Positions 7,855-16,319 of a stretch of 64,000 nt of DNA are shown here, piece by piece. The stretch spans positions 62,001 through 126,000 of the forward strand of contig NZ_DGUZ01000001.1 of the NCBI RefSeq assembly GCF_002394865.1, given 5' to 3'. The DNA is from Fibrobacter sp. UBA4297. Its GTDB lineage: Bacteria > Fibrobacterota > Fibrobacteria > Fibrobacterales > Fibrobacteraceae. The translations under genes were made by a program, and so were the position numbers. The notes under the pieces were generated by a model that did not search any database, was not told where the DNA came from, and worked only from the letters and a program-made list of their open reading frames with translations. Every line of letters begins with the position of its first letter. Position 1 is the first letter of the stretch.

Positions 7855-8580
7855 CTACGGCAGTTCGCCGCCGATGAGTTCCATCTGCTTCTTGTAGATT
7901 TCCTTGCAGGCGTTTTCGCCGAGGTCGAGGAGCGTGTTGAGCATGGCGCGGTCAAAACTCGCGTGTTCGCCCGTACCTTGCACTTCGATGAAATTCTTTG
8001 CGTCTTGCATAACGACGTTCATATCGACGTCGGCGGCTGAATCTTCGACATAGCAGAGGTCGCAAAGCGGATTACCGCTCACGACGCCAACGGAAATGGC
8101 CGTGATGCCGTGTTTCAGAATTTGCTGTGTGATGCCGAGACGTTCCTTGATTTTTTTGACGGCAATCGCGAGTGCGACAAAGCCACCGATGATGCTAGCC
8201 GTTCGCGTGCCGCCATCGGCTTCAATCACATCGCAGTCCACGACGATGGCGTTCTCGCCGAGGGCGGCGAGATCGGCTGCGCCGCGCAGCGAACGGCCCA
8301 CCAAACGCTGGATTTCCTGCGTGCGACCGCTTGCTCCCTTGCGCTCGCGTTCTACACGCTTGCCCGTGCTCTGCGGGAGCAAGCTGTATTCGGCGGTAAT
8401 CCAGCCCGTGCCGCGACCGGCAAGCCAGTCCGGAACTTTCGGGAGGAGCGTCGCGTTGCAGATGACGCGGGTACGTCCCATCTCGATGAGGACAGAACCG
8501 TCGGCGCTGGAAATGAAGCCGGTGGTCATCTTGAGATTGCGAAATTCTTCAGGTTTTCTATCAGTACGTGTGTAAGCCAT
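7855..8580 (-). CDS. rph: Ribonuclease PH
   Basis: This 241-residue protein is full length for RNase PH, the phosphate-dependent 3'-5' exonuclease that trims tRNA 3' ends. Family landmarks include MAYTRTDRKPEEFR at the start, the substrate-binding GRTRVICNATL, a conserved WITAEYSLLPQSTGKR block with the following Arg-rich R-E-R-K-G, GRTQEIQRLVGRSLR, and DCDVIEADGGTRTASIIGG. Both tRNAs in this window lack an encoded CCA end, so 3' trimming followed by CCA addition is expected in this organism. It lies downstream of pheA on the same strand, 142 bases away across repeat sequence, so co-transcription is possible but not shown. Confidence 0.95.
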   Translation of the reverse strand: MAYTRTDRKPEEFRNLKMTTGFISSADGSVLIEMGRTRVICNATLLPKVPDWLAGRGTGWITAEYSLLPQSTGKRVERERKGASGRTQEIQRLVGRSLRGAADLAALGENAIVVDCDVIEADGGTRTASIIGGFVALAIAVKKIKERLGITQQILKHGITAISVGVVSGNPLCDLCYVEDSAADVDMNVVMQDAKNFIEVQGTGEHASFDRAMLNTLLDLGENACKEIYKKQMELIGGELP

Positions 8581-8615
8581 ATAATCTCCTTGCGTTGTCT
8601 CCCCGGCCTCATCAT

Positions 8616-8716
8616 TCTGATCTTGTCATCCTGGAGCCGAAGGCGATAGGACCAATTAATTTTTGTAATCACGTTTTTCGCATGTGGTGACCCCGGCACA
8701 GCGGCCGGGGTGACAA
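8616..8716. repeat. Two GTCAT/GTGACCCCGG-type hairpin elements between rph and pheA
   Basis: A partial copy (GTCATCCTGGAGCCGAAGG, from 8626) is followed by a palindromic GTGACCCCGGC...GCCGGGGTGAC hairpin at about 8689-8713. Both resemble the widespread intergenic repeat family of this genome. Confidence 0.65.
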
Positions 8717-8722
8717 TTGTGC

Positions 8723-9595
8723 TTAATAGCTCAGTTTCTCTGTTGTTCCTTCGCGGAAACTTCCGAGGCGGTAGATGAAGTCCGTATATTGCTGTAGCTC
8801 CTTGAGCGCTTCAACGACATTCGGGTCCTTCGGATTGCCTTCGAACGAAAGGTGAAAAATGTATTCCCACGGGCGGTCCGGATGCGGGCGGCTCTCGATG
8901 CGCGTGAGGTTCAGCTTACGCTTGGCAAAGCAACCGAGTGCTTCGTACAAAGCGCCAGACTTGCTTGAATCGCTCAACATGAACAGAAGTGTTGTCTTGA
9001 TGGGTGGCTTGCCTGTTTCATTTGCCTTGAAGTCAGGCAATTCAATGGCCGTTTTTTGAATGGCGTAAAAGCGCGTGAAGTTCACGCCCGGCAAATTTTC
9101 GAGTCCTTGCTTCAAGATGTCAAGACCGTAGAATTTGGCGGCATAAGCGCTTGCAATCGCACCGATGTGCTTGTCGCCACGTTTCGCAATTTCTTCGGCA
9201 CTGCCTGCGGTATCGTAAAAAGCGGTACTCTTGATGTTCGGGTGCTGTCCGAAAAAGCGGCTGCACTGTGCAAGTCCCTGCGGGTGGCTCAACACTTCGG
9301 TAAGGTCTTCGAGCTTTGTGCCCGGCAATGCGCAGAGCGTATGTTCAATCTGCAACTTGACTTCGGCGACAATCGGATGGCGCCACTTGTAAAGCAAGTC
9401 ATAGTTGTCGTAAATGGAACCTGCGGTCGAGTTTTCTATAGGGATGGCGCCTCCATCAACGACACCTGTTTCAATGCCTTGGAAAATTTGTTCGAACGTG
9501 TCCATCGGCACGACTTCGATATCGTTTCCGAACAGGTGGTAGGCGGCGCTTTCGCTGTAGGCCCCGCGACGGCCCTGGAATGCTATTTTCTTCAT
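8723..9595 (-). CDS. pheA: Prephenate dehydratase
   Basis: This 290-residue stand-alone prephenate dehydratase lacks a chorismate mutase domain. It converts prephenate to phenylpyruvate in phenylalanine synthesis. The N-terminal KIAFQGRRGAYSESAA and the region with GGAIPIENSTAGSIYDNYDL are family signatures; the TRFYAIQ segment is the usual T-R-F element of the catalytic domain. The last ~80 residues form the ACT regulatory domain with ALYEALGCFAKRKLNLTRIE followed by S-R-P, the phenylalanine-binding ESRP motif. The gene is monocistronic or followed by rph. No strong Shine-Dalgarno is visible upstream of the ATG. Confidence 0.95.
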   Translation of the reverse strand: MKKIAFQGRRGAYSESAAYHLFGNDIEVVPMDTFEQIFQGIETGVVDGGAIPIENSTAGSIYDNYDLLYKWRHPIVAEVKLQIEHTLCALPGTKLEDLTEVLSHPQGLAQCSRFFGQHPNIKSTAFYDTAGSAEEIAKRGDKHIGAIASAYAAKFYGLDILKQGLENLPGVNFTRFYAIQKTAIELPDFKANETGKPPIKTTLLFMLSDSSKSGALYEALGCFAKRKLNLTRIESRPHPDRPWEYIFHLSFEGNPKDPNVVEALKELQQYTDFIYRLGSFREGTTEKLSY

Positions 9596-9611
9596 GAGAT
9601 GAAATATAAAA

Positions 9612-9640
9612 AGTAGGAAGTTAGAAGTAGGAAGTAGGAG
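9612..9640. repeat. Short heptanucleotide array (AGTAGGA type)
   Basis: Four consecutive 7-base units (agtagga, agttaga, agtagga, agtagga) lie just upstream of pheA. The period matches the neighbouring array but the unit sequence differs. Confidence 0.75.
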
Positions 9641-9667
9641 GAAAAAAGAATATGGAATTTAGTAGTT

Positions 9668-9780
9668 GGTCATTAGTCAATAGTCATTGGTTGTTGGTTA
9701 ATTGTTTCTAGTTATTGTAATCGCGCCATCGGCGCCTCATTTAAAACTAATGACTAAGAGCCATTGACTAAAAACTAACA
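9668..9780. repeat. Composite element: heptad array, GC hairpin, inverted heptad array
   Basis: The left arm is GTCATTA-type heptads (9670-9717). The core is a GCGCC/GGCGC hairpin with the flanking sequence GTAATCGCGCC (about 9715-9739). The right arm is ACTAATG-type heptads (about 9744-9780), the reverse complement of the left. The element separates the NlpC/P60 gene from pheA, and its core matches those at 56104-56200 and 58786-58868. Confidence 0.8.
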
Positions 9781-9781
9781 C

Positions 9782-10597
9782 CTACTTAAACCGCCTTGCA
9801 CCTTTGTATTTAGACGACCAATAGTTATCGTCCATGGAGGTAATCACCACGCCTTTGCTTGTACTGGCGTGAATGAATCGGTTTCCTTTTAAGTAAATGC
9901 CGACGTGGCTAATTTTCCAGAAGTTTCCGAAAAATACGAGATCGCCTTCTTGCAATTTTGAGCGCCTGATAGAATAGCCGCGCCCGTCATCGTAAATACG
10001 TTGTGCGTTATGGTCGAGCGAAATGTTGTAAAAGCCCTTGTAGACTTGCATCACGTAGCCGGAGCAGTCTGTCTTCTTTTTGTTCGCAGCCCCGTAAACG
10101 TATTTGGCTCCAAGCCATTCCTTGGCGTATTTTTCAAGGTTCGTAGGCTTTGCCGCGCGCTTCGTCTGTTTCTTTGCTTTAGAAGCGGCTTCGGTTTTTG
10201 CTGCTACAGCTTTTGTAGCGAGTTCTTTTTTGTTTGCTTCCTTTTTTGCAGAATCGGCTTTTATGGAGCCTTTCTGTACAGTCGCCGAATCACGCTTGCT
10301 TTGTGTTGCAGACAAATGCGCTGTAGAATCTTTGGGGCTTGCATCTTTTTCAACGGTTGCAAGCGAGTCTGCGCTTGTATTTGGGGATGCGGCGAGTTTT
10401 TCTTCAAGGACAAGTTCTTCTTGCGGGTCTACGGCGGTGGTATCGACGGGTTCGGGAGTTGTGGTGGCCACCCTGTATCGTTTGTAGGTACCGCTCTTTC
10501 TGTCGTATCCTGGGCGCACGGGAAAAGCGCAGTTGGCGAGTAACACCAAACTGCATACCACTAAAATTCCCGTTAAAATGCGACTTTTGAAAGCCAT
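9782..10597 (-). CDS. NlpC/P60-family lipoprotein (cell-wall endopeptidase)
   Basis: This 271-residue protein has a lipobox (LLANC, Cys near 23), a ~100-residue Ala/Lys/Ser-rich low-complexity spacer, and a C-terminal NlpC/P60 domain. The domain shows the catalytic Cys in KKTDCSGYVMQV and the His residues in ISHVGIYL and RFIHAST. Such enzymes cleave peptidoglycan stem peptides, usually the D-Glu to diamino acid bond. The spacer may let the lipid-anchored enzyme reach the wall. ATG at 10597 is chosen; one codon upstream is only a TTG. It is divergent from nothing on its 5' side: bioB lies upstream on the same strand, 49 bases away. Confidence 0.9.
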   Translation of the reverse strand: MAFKSRILTGILVVCSLVLLANCAFPVRPGYDRKSGTYKRYRVATTTPEPVDTTAVDPQEELVLEEKLAASPNTSADSLATVEKDASPKDSTAHLSATQSKRDSATVQKGSIKADSAKKEANKKELATKAVAAKTEAASKAKKQTKRAAKPTNLEKYAKEWLGAKYVYGAANKKKTDCSGYVMQVYKGFYNISLDHNAQRIYDDGRGYSIRRSKLQEGDLVFFGNFWKISHVGIYLKGNRFIHASTSKGVVITSMDDNYWSSKYKGARRFK

Positions 10598-10646
10598 CAA
10601 ATTAAATTTAAATAATTACGGCTCTCAAGAAAATTTTTCTGTGAGC

Positions 10647-11618
10647 TTACTCAATAAATCCGTGTGGCTTGAATCCGAGACCTTTCACAAGCTCGAAGTC
10701 CTTGCAACTGTTTACGCCGGCAGTGGTGAGCATGTCGTCCGTGATGGCTGCATTTGCACCGCTCTTGAATGCTCGCTTGCCGTCGTCGCCGAGTACGCCA
10801 CGACCGCCTGCAAGGCGGATAAATGCCTTCGGGTTGATAAATCGGTAAATGGCCACGATGCGGCAGAATTCATCGTTCGTGAGTTTCGGGAGGTTCTCGT
10901 AAGGCGTTCCGGGAATCGCATTCAGCACGTTCACCGGTGTGGACTTGACGCCGAGTTTGCGCAAATCCAGGCACATGTCGATTCGGTCTTCCATCGTTTC
11001 GCCAAGGCCCATGATGCCTCCGCTGCAAATTTCAAGACCTGCGGCAAGGGCGTTCTGGAGTGCGCCGATTTTATCGTCGTAGGTGTGCGTTGTGCAAACA
11101 TCCGGGAAGTGGCGGCGGTAAGTTTCCAGGTTGTTGTGGAAGCGGGTGAGGCCTGCTTCCTTGAGCTTGTCGAACTGTTCCCTGTTCAAGAGGCCTGCCG
11201 AAAGGCAAATCGAAAGCTTTGTTTCTTTTTTCAGGCGGCGGAGCGCTTCGCAAATCTGTTCCACGTCGCGGTTCGAAAGCGTACGGCCCGAAGTCACGAT
11301 GGAGTAACGCGGGATGCCTGCCGCTTCTTTCTTCTTTGCGTCTTCCACGATTTTGTCGGCACTGAGGAGCTTGTATTCGGGAGCTCCGGTGTGGTAGTAG
11401 CTGCTTTGGGCGCAGTACTTGCAGTTTTCGGAGCAGCGTCCGCTGCGGGCGTTCACGATGGAACAAAAATCAAAGTTGTCACCGTGGAACTTTTCGCGGA
11501 TCTCGTTGGCGGCATCGCAGAGTTCCTGCAAGTTTTCACTCAAAAGCTTAATCGCCTCTTCGCGCGTGATTTCGTAACCTTGCAATACCTTTAACTTGAG
11601 ATTTTCGATAAAAGACAT
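10647..11618 (-). CDS. bioB: Biotin synthase
   Basis: This 323-residue radical SAM enzyme inserts sulfur into dethiobiotin. The SAM-cluster motif C-x3-C-x2-C is in GRCSENCKYCAQS. Further family landmarks are the R-Y-S-I-V-T-S-G stretch, ETYRRHFPDVCTTHTYDDK, the EICSGGIMGLGE glycine-rich motif, and ALVNVLNAIPGTP-like sequence. No other bio genes are nearby, so the pathway is split over the genome. The start has a GGAGCG ribosome-binding site, and the upstream 190 bases are shared with the divergent pit operon. Confidence 0.95.
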   Translation of the reverse strand: MSFIENLKLKVLQGYEITREEAIKLLSENLQELCDAANEIREKFHGDNFDFCSIVNARSGRCSENCKYCAQSSYYHTGAPEYKLLSADKIVEDAKKKEAAGIPRYSIVTSGRTLSNRDVEQICEALRRLKKETKLSICLSAGLLNREQFDKLKEAGLTRFHNNLETYRRHFPDVCTTHTYDDKIGALQNALAAGLEICSGGIMGLGETMEDRIDMCLDLRKLGVKSTPVNVLNAIPGTPYENLPKLTNDEFCRIVAIYRFINPKAFIRLAGGRGVLGDDGKRAFKSGANAAITDDMLTTAGVNSCKDFELVKGLGFKPHGFIE

Positions 11619-11683
11619 GCTGCGCTCCTTGTTGCGCGCCCAAATATAGAAAAGTATCCCTGATTTGAAAGAGTCATGAAAGG

Positions 11684-11746
11684 AATGTAAAGTCTGTGTA
11701 AAGTGATGTAAAGCCTTTGTAAAGTCCAGATAAAACCTTTGGAAAG
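11684..11746 (+). promoter_or_regulatory. Pho-box-like array: TGTAAAG direct repeats at 11 bp pitch
   Basis: TGTAAAG starts at 11686, 11697, 11707 and 11718, with a degenerate unit near 11729 and TGGAAAG at 11740. A 10-11 bp head-to-tail pitch is the hallmark of PhoB/PhoP-type binding by OmpR-family regulators. The array lies 60 to 120 bases before pit, whose operon encodes such a regulator, so autoregulation by the downstream response regulator is inferred. Confidence 0.7.
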
Positions 11747-11808
11747 TGCGATTTCTGAGTCTTGCGCTTTGCTTCGGGGCTTTTTACTTTAAGGTCCGTG
11801 AGGTTTTT

Positions 11809-14043
11809 ATGACGACTTTTTATATCATTCTTGTGGCGATGTTGCTGGTGCTTGCCCTGTTCGACTTGTTCGTGGGCGTCAGTAACGATGCTGTGAATTT
11901 TTTGAGTTCCGCCGTAGGAAGCAAAGCTTTTAAGTATAAAACACTGATAATCTTTGCTGCGGTAGGAGTTTTTTGTGGAGCCACCTTCAGCAGTGGCATG
12001 ATGGATATTGCGCGGCATGGCATTTATATGCCCCAGTATTACACCTTCGCCGAACTCATGTGCGTGTATGCGGCGGTGATGTTTACCGATGTAATCCTCT
12101 TGGATATATTCAACTCCTACGGAATGCCCACTTCCACTACCGTTTCCATGGTTTTTGAACTGTTGGGGGCTTCGGTCGCTATAGCCAGTATCAAGATCCT
12201 GGGGGACGATTCCCTGTCTTTAGGGAACCTCATTAATACTTCCAAGGCATTGACGGTGATTATGGGCATCTTCCTCTCGGTGGCCATCGCCTTTGTGGTG
12301 GGCCTTGCTGTGCAATATGTAACTCGCCTGATATTCTCTTTTGGCTACAAGAAAAAACTCCGTTACTTTGTAGGAATTTTCGGCGGCGTATCCCTTACCT
12401 CCATCTTCTACTTTATCCTTGTCAAGGGGCTCAAGAATATGAGTTTTGTGGGTGAAGGGTACAAGACCTTCCTCTCGGAAAACGAGACACTCCTTATTAT
12501 GGCCATGTTCGTGGGCTTTTTTGCGATATGCCATTTGCTCCATGCCGTTGGCGTGAACGTATTGAAGGTGATTATCGCTTTCGGTACCTTCTCCCTGGCA
12601 CTTGCTTTTGCTGGAAATGACTTGGTGAACTTCGTAGGAGTGCCCCTGACCAGCCTCTCTTCTTTGCTGCACTTGCTTAGCGATTCCGGTAATCCTCTAG
12701 ATTACAATATGTCTTTCCTGTTGCAGTCGGAGCCGGGACAGTGGTACCTTCTGATGATTGCGGGCCTTATCATGGTCCTTTCCTTGGTGTTTTCCAAAAA
12801 GGCGAAGAACGTAGTAAAGACGTCCGTTTCCTTGGCTGCCCAGAATTCCTCAGATGAAATTTTCGGAACTAACCCGGTAGCCCGGGCACTGGTTCGCGGG
12901 TCCAATGCTGTGGTCAAGTTCGTTTCTAGTCTTGTTCCAAGGAAGATTTCTAATAAACTTAATTCGCGGTTCAATACCAAGCAGATGATTTTGGAAGAAG
13001 AAGGAGCCGCCTTCGACCTGCTGCGTGCCTGCGTGAACCTGATGCTGGCTAGTTCCCTTATTGCCCTTGGAACCTCTCTCAAGCTGCCTCTTTCCACCAC
13101 TTATGTGACGTTCATGGTGGCCATGGGTACAAGCCTTGCGGACAGAGCCTGGAACAGGGAAACAGCGGTGTATCGCATTACGGGAGTACTCTCGGTAATC
13201 GGTGGTTGGTTCTTGACAGCCTTTGCTGCCTTTGCCAGCGCCTCGGTGGTAGCCACGGTTCTTCATCTGGGAGGGCTTCCCGTGATTTTCGCCCTGTTTG
13301 CGGTGGTCATTTTTGTCCTGGTCAGGTCAAATCTGAAATACCGTGAAAATAAGAAGGACAAGACGGAAGAACGGTTTGAGAAAATCCTTGCTGCAAGTCC
13401 CGAAAGCAAGGTGTACCCGCTAATACAGGATTACAGTCGCAGAGAATGGAGTGAAATCCTTCGGTGGTGTGCAGATTGCTACGAAAAACTGCTGGTGGGC
13501 CTTTTACGTGAAGACCTGGGAGAACTCCGGTCGGTGAACAAGAAAGTAAAAATCTTGAAGAAACACGTACAACGGAACCGACGCCATGGAACCCTTTGCA
13601 CGGAAAGGCTTGCCCAGGAAGATTTGGTGGTAAAGAACTTTTTCCTGTATCAGGCCAACGATTTTATGGGAGACGCCCTGTTCAGTCTGGAACAGATTTC
13701 GTCTCCGTGCAAGAATCATGTGGATAACGGCTTTAGCCCCGTGGATAAGGAAAAGCGGAAGAAACTTTTGCGGATGGCCGCCCATGTGAGACAGAAAATA
13801 GAATATACGGCCGATATGGTGGAATCCATGGATTTCAGCTGCTATGACGATGTGCGCAATCAATTGCGCGAAGAAGGCTCCAAAATTTTCGGTGAACGGA
13901 AAGCGGAAATGATGAAGACCGGTTCAGAAAATATCAGGGCGGAAATCCTTTATTTAACTATTCTTTATGAGTCCTGGGCTTTGTTGGACTCGGTAGGATC
14001 CGTGGCCAAGGCCAGCAGGAAGTTCCTAACCGTAAAACAATAA
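11809..14043 (+). CDS. pit: Inorganic phosphate transporter, PiT family, with C-terminal cytoplasmic domain
   Basis: This 744-residue polytopic inner-membrane protein has the PiT (PHO4) signature twice: GVSNDAVNFLSSAVGSKAF near the N-terminus and FAGNDLVNFVGVPL in the middle, plus LPLSTTYVTFMVAMGTSLAD in the C-terminal half. The last ~210 residues are soluble and charged, with a helical, PhoU-like look, as in the long PiT proteins of some Gram-negatives. The first in-frame ATG preceded by a plausible site is 11809; an earlier in-frame ATG at 11746 would add 21 residues and falls inside the repeat array. It is followed by phoB-like and phoR-like genes in one probable operon. Cation-coupled phosphate uptake is inferred from the family. 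Confidence 0.9.
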   Translation: MTTFYIILVAMLLVLALFDLFVGVSNDAVNFLSSAVGSKAFKYKTLIIFAAVGVFCGATFSSGMMDIARHGIYMPQYYTFAELMCVYAAVMFTDVILLDIFNSYGMPTSTTVSMVFELLGASVAIASIKILGDDSLSLGNLINTSKALTVIMGIFLSVAIAFVVGLAVQYVTRLIFSFGYKKKLRYFVGIFGGVSLTSIFYFILVKGLKNMSFVGEGYKTFLSENETLLIMAMFVGFFAICHLLHAVGVNVLKVIIAFGTFSLALAFAGNDLVNFVGVPLTSLSSLLHLLSDSGNPLDYNMSFLLQSEPGQWYLLMIAGLIMVLSLVFSKKAKNVVKTSVSLAAQNSSDEIFGTNPVARALVRGSNAVVKFVSSLVPRKISNKLNSRFNTKQMILEEEGAAFDLLRACVNLMLASSLIALGTSLKLPLSTTYVTFMVAMGTSLADRAWNRETAVYRITGVLSVIGGWFLTAFAAFASASVVATVLHLGGLPVIFALFAVVIFVLVRSNLKYRENKKDKTEERFEKILAASPESKVYPLIQDYSRREWSEILRWCADCYEKLLVGLLREDLGELRSVNKKVKILKKHVQRNRRHGTLCTERLAQEDLVVKNFFLYQANDFMGDALFSLEQISSPCKNHVDNGFSPVDKEKRKKLLRMAAHVRQKIEYTADMVESMDFSCYDDVRNQLREEGSKIFGERKAEMMKTGSENIRAEILYLTILYESWALLDSVGSVAKASRKFLTVKQ

Positions 14044-14059
14044 TTTTGCAGGCTGCCTT

Positions 14060-14737
14060 ATGATTTATATTGTTGAAGATGATGCCGAAGTCCGGGAAAT
14101 GGAAACCTACGCTTTAAAAAGTAGCGGTTTCGAGGTCTTGGCCTTTGATTGTGGCAAGGCCATGGATGAACAGGTGAAGGTCAATGTGCCGGATTTGTTT
14201 ATCCTGGATATCATGCTTCCCGGAGAAGACGGCCTGAGTATCCTCAAGCGTCTGCGAAGCCAGGAAATTACAAGGGATATTCCGGTCATCATGCTTACGG
14301 CAAAGGGAGCGGAACTGGACAAGGTAAAAGGTCTGGACTTGGGTGCCGATGACTATATGGCAAAACCCTTCGGAATCCTGGAACTGATTTCCAGGGTGCG
14401 GGCGGTTCTCCGTCGTTCTGATCGGGGGACTGTGGTATCGGAGGTATCGGAAATTTTTTCTGTCGGCAATGTGGAATTGGATGACAGGCGCCACCTGGTA
14501 CGGGTAAACGGGAATGCGGTCGACTTGACCTTTAAGGAATATGAATTGCTGAAATTGTTGATGTCTCACCCTGGAACGGTCTATTCCCGTCAGCAGATTC
14601 TGGAAAAAATATGGGGCATTGATTTTGATATGGACACGCGCACTGTGGATATGCACGTGAAAACCCTCCGGCAGAAGTTGGGGGACCAGGGGTCCATCGT
14701 ACAAACCGTCAGAAACGTAGGGTATAAGGCGCTATGA
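14060..14737 (+). CDS. OmpR/PhoB-family response regulator
   Basis: This 225-residue protein has a receiver domain (residues 1-120) with acidic residues in IVEDDAEVRE, the phosphoacceptor Asp in PDLFILDIMLPGEDG, the switch Thr in PVIMLTAKG and the conserved Lys in DYMAKPFG. A C-terminal winged-helix DNA-binding domain follows (LTFKEYELLKLLMSHPG to TVDMHVKTLRQKLGD). Its gene starts 17 bases after pit and overlaps the kinase gene by four bases (ATGA). The position with pit and the 11 bp-pitch array upstream of pit support a PhoB/PhoP-like phosphate-response role; this is inference from context. Confidence 0.9.
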   Translation: MIYIVEDDAEVREMETYALKSSGFEVLAFDCGKAMDEQVKVNVPDLFILDIMLPGEDGLSILKRLRSQEITRDIPVIMLTAKGAELDKVKGLDLGADDYMAKPFGILELISRVRAVLRRSDRGTVVSEVSEIFSVGNVELDDRRHLVRVNGNAVDLTFKEYELLKLLMSHPGTVYSRQQILEKIWGIDFDMDTRTVDMHVKTLRQKLGDQGSIVQTVRNVGYKAL

Positions 14738-16104
14738 AAAACAGTATCCGGTTCAGCTTGATTTACGTGGGGGTGCTCGCGGCACTCTTTGCTGTGTATT
14801 TTACTGCACAGGTTTTTGAAAATGAAATGTCAGAACAGCTGAAACGGGACCTGCGTGAAACGGCGCACCTTATCGAAGTCTCTTACGGCAAGATGGATTC
14901 GGCCGATGGTGGACCCATTGCGAACTTGTCCGCCTTTTCCAGTAAAAATTTGCGTATTACCTTGGTGGGCAGTGACGGTAAGGTCATCTACGAAAGTGAT
15001 GCCGAGGCCGGCAAGATGGAAAATCACCGGAACCGCCCCGAAATCATGGATGCCTATGCTAAGGGCTTCGGTGAAAATCTCCGCTATTCCGTGACCCTGA
15101 ACGCCAAGGTGTTTTACTTTGCGGAACGCCTTGCAGACGGGAATATCTTGCGTCTGAGCCGCCGCCAGGCGAGCCTCCACGAGTCGGTGTCTAAGACCAT
15201 GCCTTACCTTATCGCGCTGTTGGCAGCCGTGGTCGTTGTGTCGATACTGATTGCGATCGGCTTGAGCCGCGCCTTTGTGCGGCCAGTGCAGAGGCTTGCC
15301 GACAACTTGGGACAGCCGGAATTGATGGACGACGAGGGAATCTACAAGGAAATCGCTCCTCTCGTGAAGACAATCCGTAAACAGAACCGGGAATTGCAGC
15401 TGACCGTGGAACAGCTTTCGATGGAAAAACAGAAAACCGCCCAGATGCGTGACGAGTTTACCGCTAACGCCTCCCATGAACTTAAAACGCCCCTCACTTC
15501 GATTTCGGGTTACGCGGAACTCATCGAAAACGGGATGGCCAAGCCTGAAGATGTAAAACTCTTTGCGGGCAAGATTCACAAGGAAGCGAACCGCTTGCTG
15601 TCTATCGCCAATGACATCATGACTCTTTCGAAACTGGATGTGCCGGGCGAATCAACGCTGGATTTAGGTGAAACCGTGAAACTGTGGCCCCTTGCCTGCA
15701 GCTGTGTAGATGAACTAACCTTCAATGCCGATAAGAAGGGGGTCCAGGTCTCGCTAAAAGGCGAAGAATCCTCCCAGGTGCAAGGAAACCGCCGACTCCT
15801 TTTTGAAATGCTGTACAACCTAGTCGACAATGCCATCCGCTATACGGAACAGGGCGGCAGCGTCCAGGTCCTTGTCAAGGAAAAAGCTCTAGTCGTAAGG
15901 GATACGGGCATCGGTATTCCCGAAGAAAATCAGCCACGCATCTTTGAACGCTTCTACCGCGTCGACAAGAGCCGCTCCAAGGCTACCGGCGGCACCGGCC
16001 TCGGCCTCGCCATCGTAAAGCATATTGCCGAAGTGCACCACGCACATATTTCCCTGAAGTCCGTTGTGGGCGAAGGTACCGAAATCAGCGTGGAATTTGG
16101 ATAA
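14734..16104 (+). CDS. Membrane sensor histidine kinase, PhoR-like
   Basis: This 456-residue kinase has two membrane segments (about 7-26 and 155-178) enclosing a periplasmic sensor of ~125 residues, then a short HAMP-like linker, a HisKA domain with the phospho-His in NASHELKTPLTSISGYAEL, and an HATPase domain with N-box LVDNAIRYTEQGG, G1 box RDTGIGIPEENQPRIFERFY and G2 box TGGTGLGLAIVKHIAEVH. It is translationally coupled to the response regulator. Architecture and neighbours match PhoR of phosphate two-component systems, but no cytoplasmic PAS domain is evident. It would phosphorylate the upstream regulator. Confidence 0.9.
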   Translation: MKNSIRFSLIYVGVLAALFAVYFTAQVFENEMSEQLKRDLRETAHLIEVSYGKMDSADGGPIANLSAFSSKNLRITLVGSDGKVIYESDAEAGKMENHRNRPEIMDAYAKGFGENLRYSVTLNAKVFYFAERLADGNILRLSRRQASLHESVSKTMPYLIALLAAVVVVSILIAIGLSRAFVRPVQRLADNLGQPELMDDEGIYKEIAPLVKTIRKQNRELQLTVEQLSMEKQKTAQMRDEFTANASHELKTPLTSISGYAELIENGMAKPEDVKLFAGKIHKEANRLLSIANDIMTLSKLDVPGESTLDLGETVKLWPLACSCVDELTFNADKKGVQVSLKGEESSQVQGNRRLLFEMLYNLVDNAIRYTEQGGSVQVLVKEKALVVRDTGIGIPEENQPRIFERFYRVDKSRSKATGGTGLGLAIVKHIAEVHHAHISLKSVVGEGTEISVEFG

Positions 16105-16149
16105 AATCCGAAAACGAAAGTGGCTAAAGACGCTCCTTGTTGCCACAAA

Positions 16150-16195
16150 AAAGCCCGGCGGTGAGGCCGGGCTAATTTAATTCAATTTTTTTTCA
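16150..16195 (+). terminator. Terminator after the pit-phoB-phoR operon
   Basis: AGCCCGGC (16152-16159) pairs with GCCGGGCT (16165-16172), followed by a T-rich region ending in eight Ts. The remaining ~120 bases to argF hold a small CTAGA/TCTAG hairpin around 16205-16221 and a CGTAC/GTACG hairpin around 16273-16288, with no gene. Confidence 0.8.
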
Positions 16196-16319
16196 GAGAA
16201 GCAAGCTAGAAAAAAAATCTAGAACGCATTTTGCTCAAGAAACGAGTGAGACGAGGCGTCGCTCGCCCGTAGCGTACTAAAAGGTACGTGAGAGGCCGAA
16301 CAACGCCGTATAGCGAAGC

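Noticed and set aside
8690..8713. rph-pheA transcription terminator
   Set aside because: The hairpin belongs to the widespread repeat family and lacks a T tract on the minus strand; it may stop transcription but is better described as a repeat.
10533..11594. A 353-codon plus-strand frame through bioB
   Set aside because: bioB on the minus strand carries the radical SAM Cys motif and full conservation; the plus frame has no recognisable sequence.
16196..16319. Small gene between phoR and argF
   Set aside because: All short frames lack RBS and length; only small hairpins are seen.
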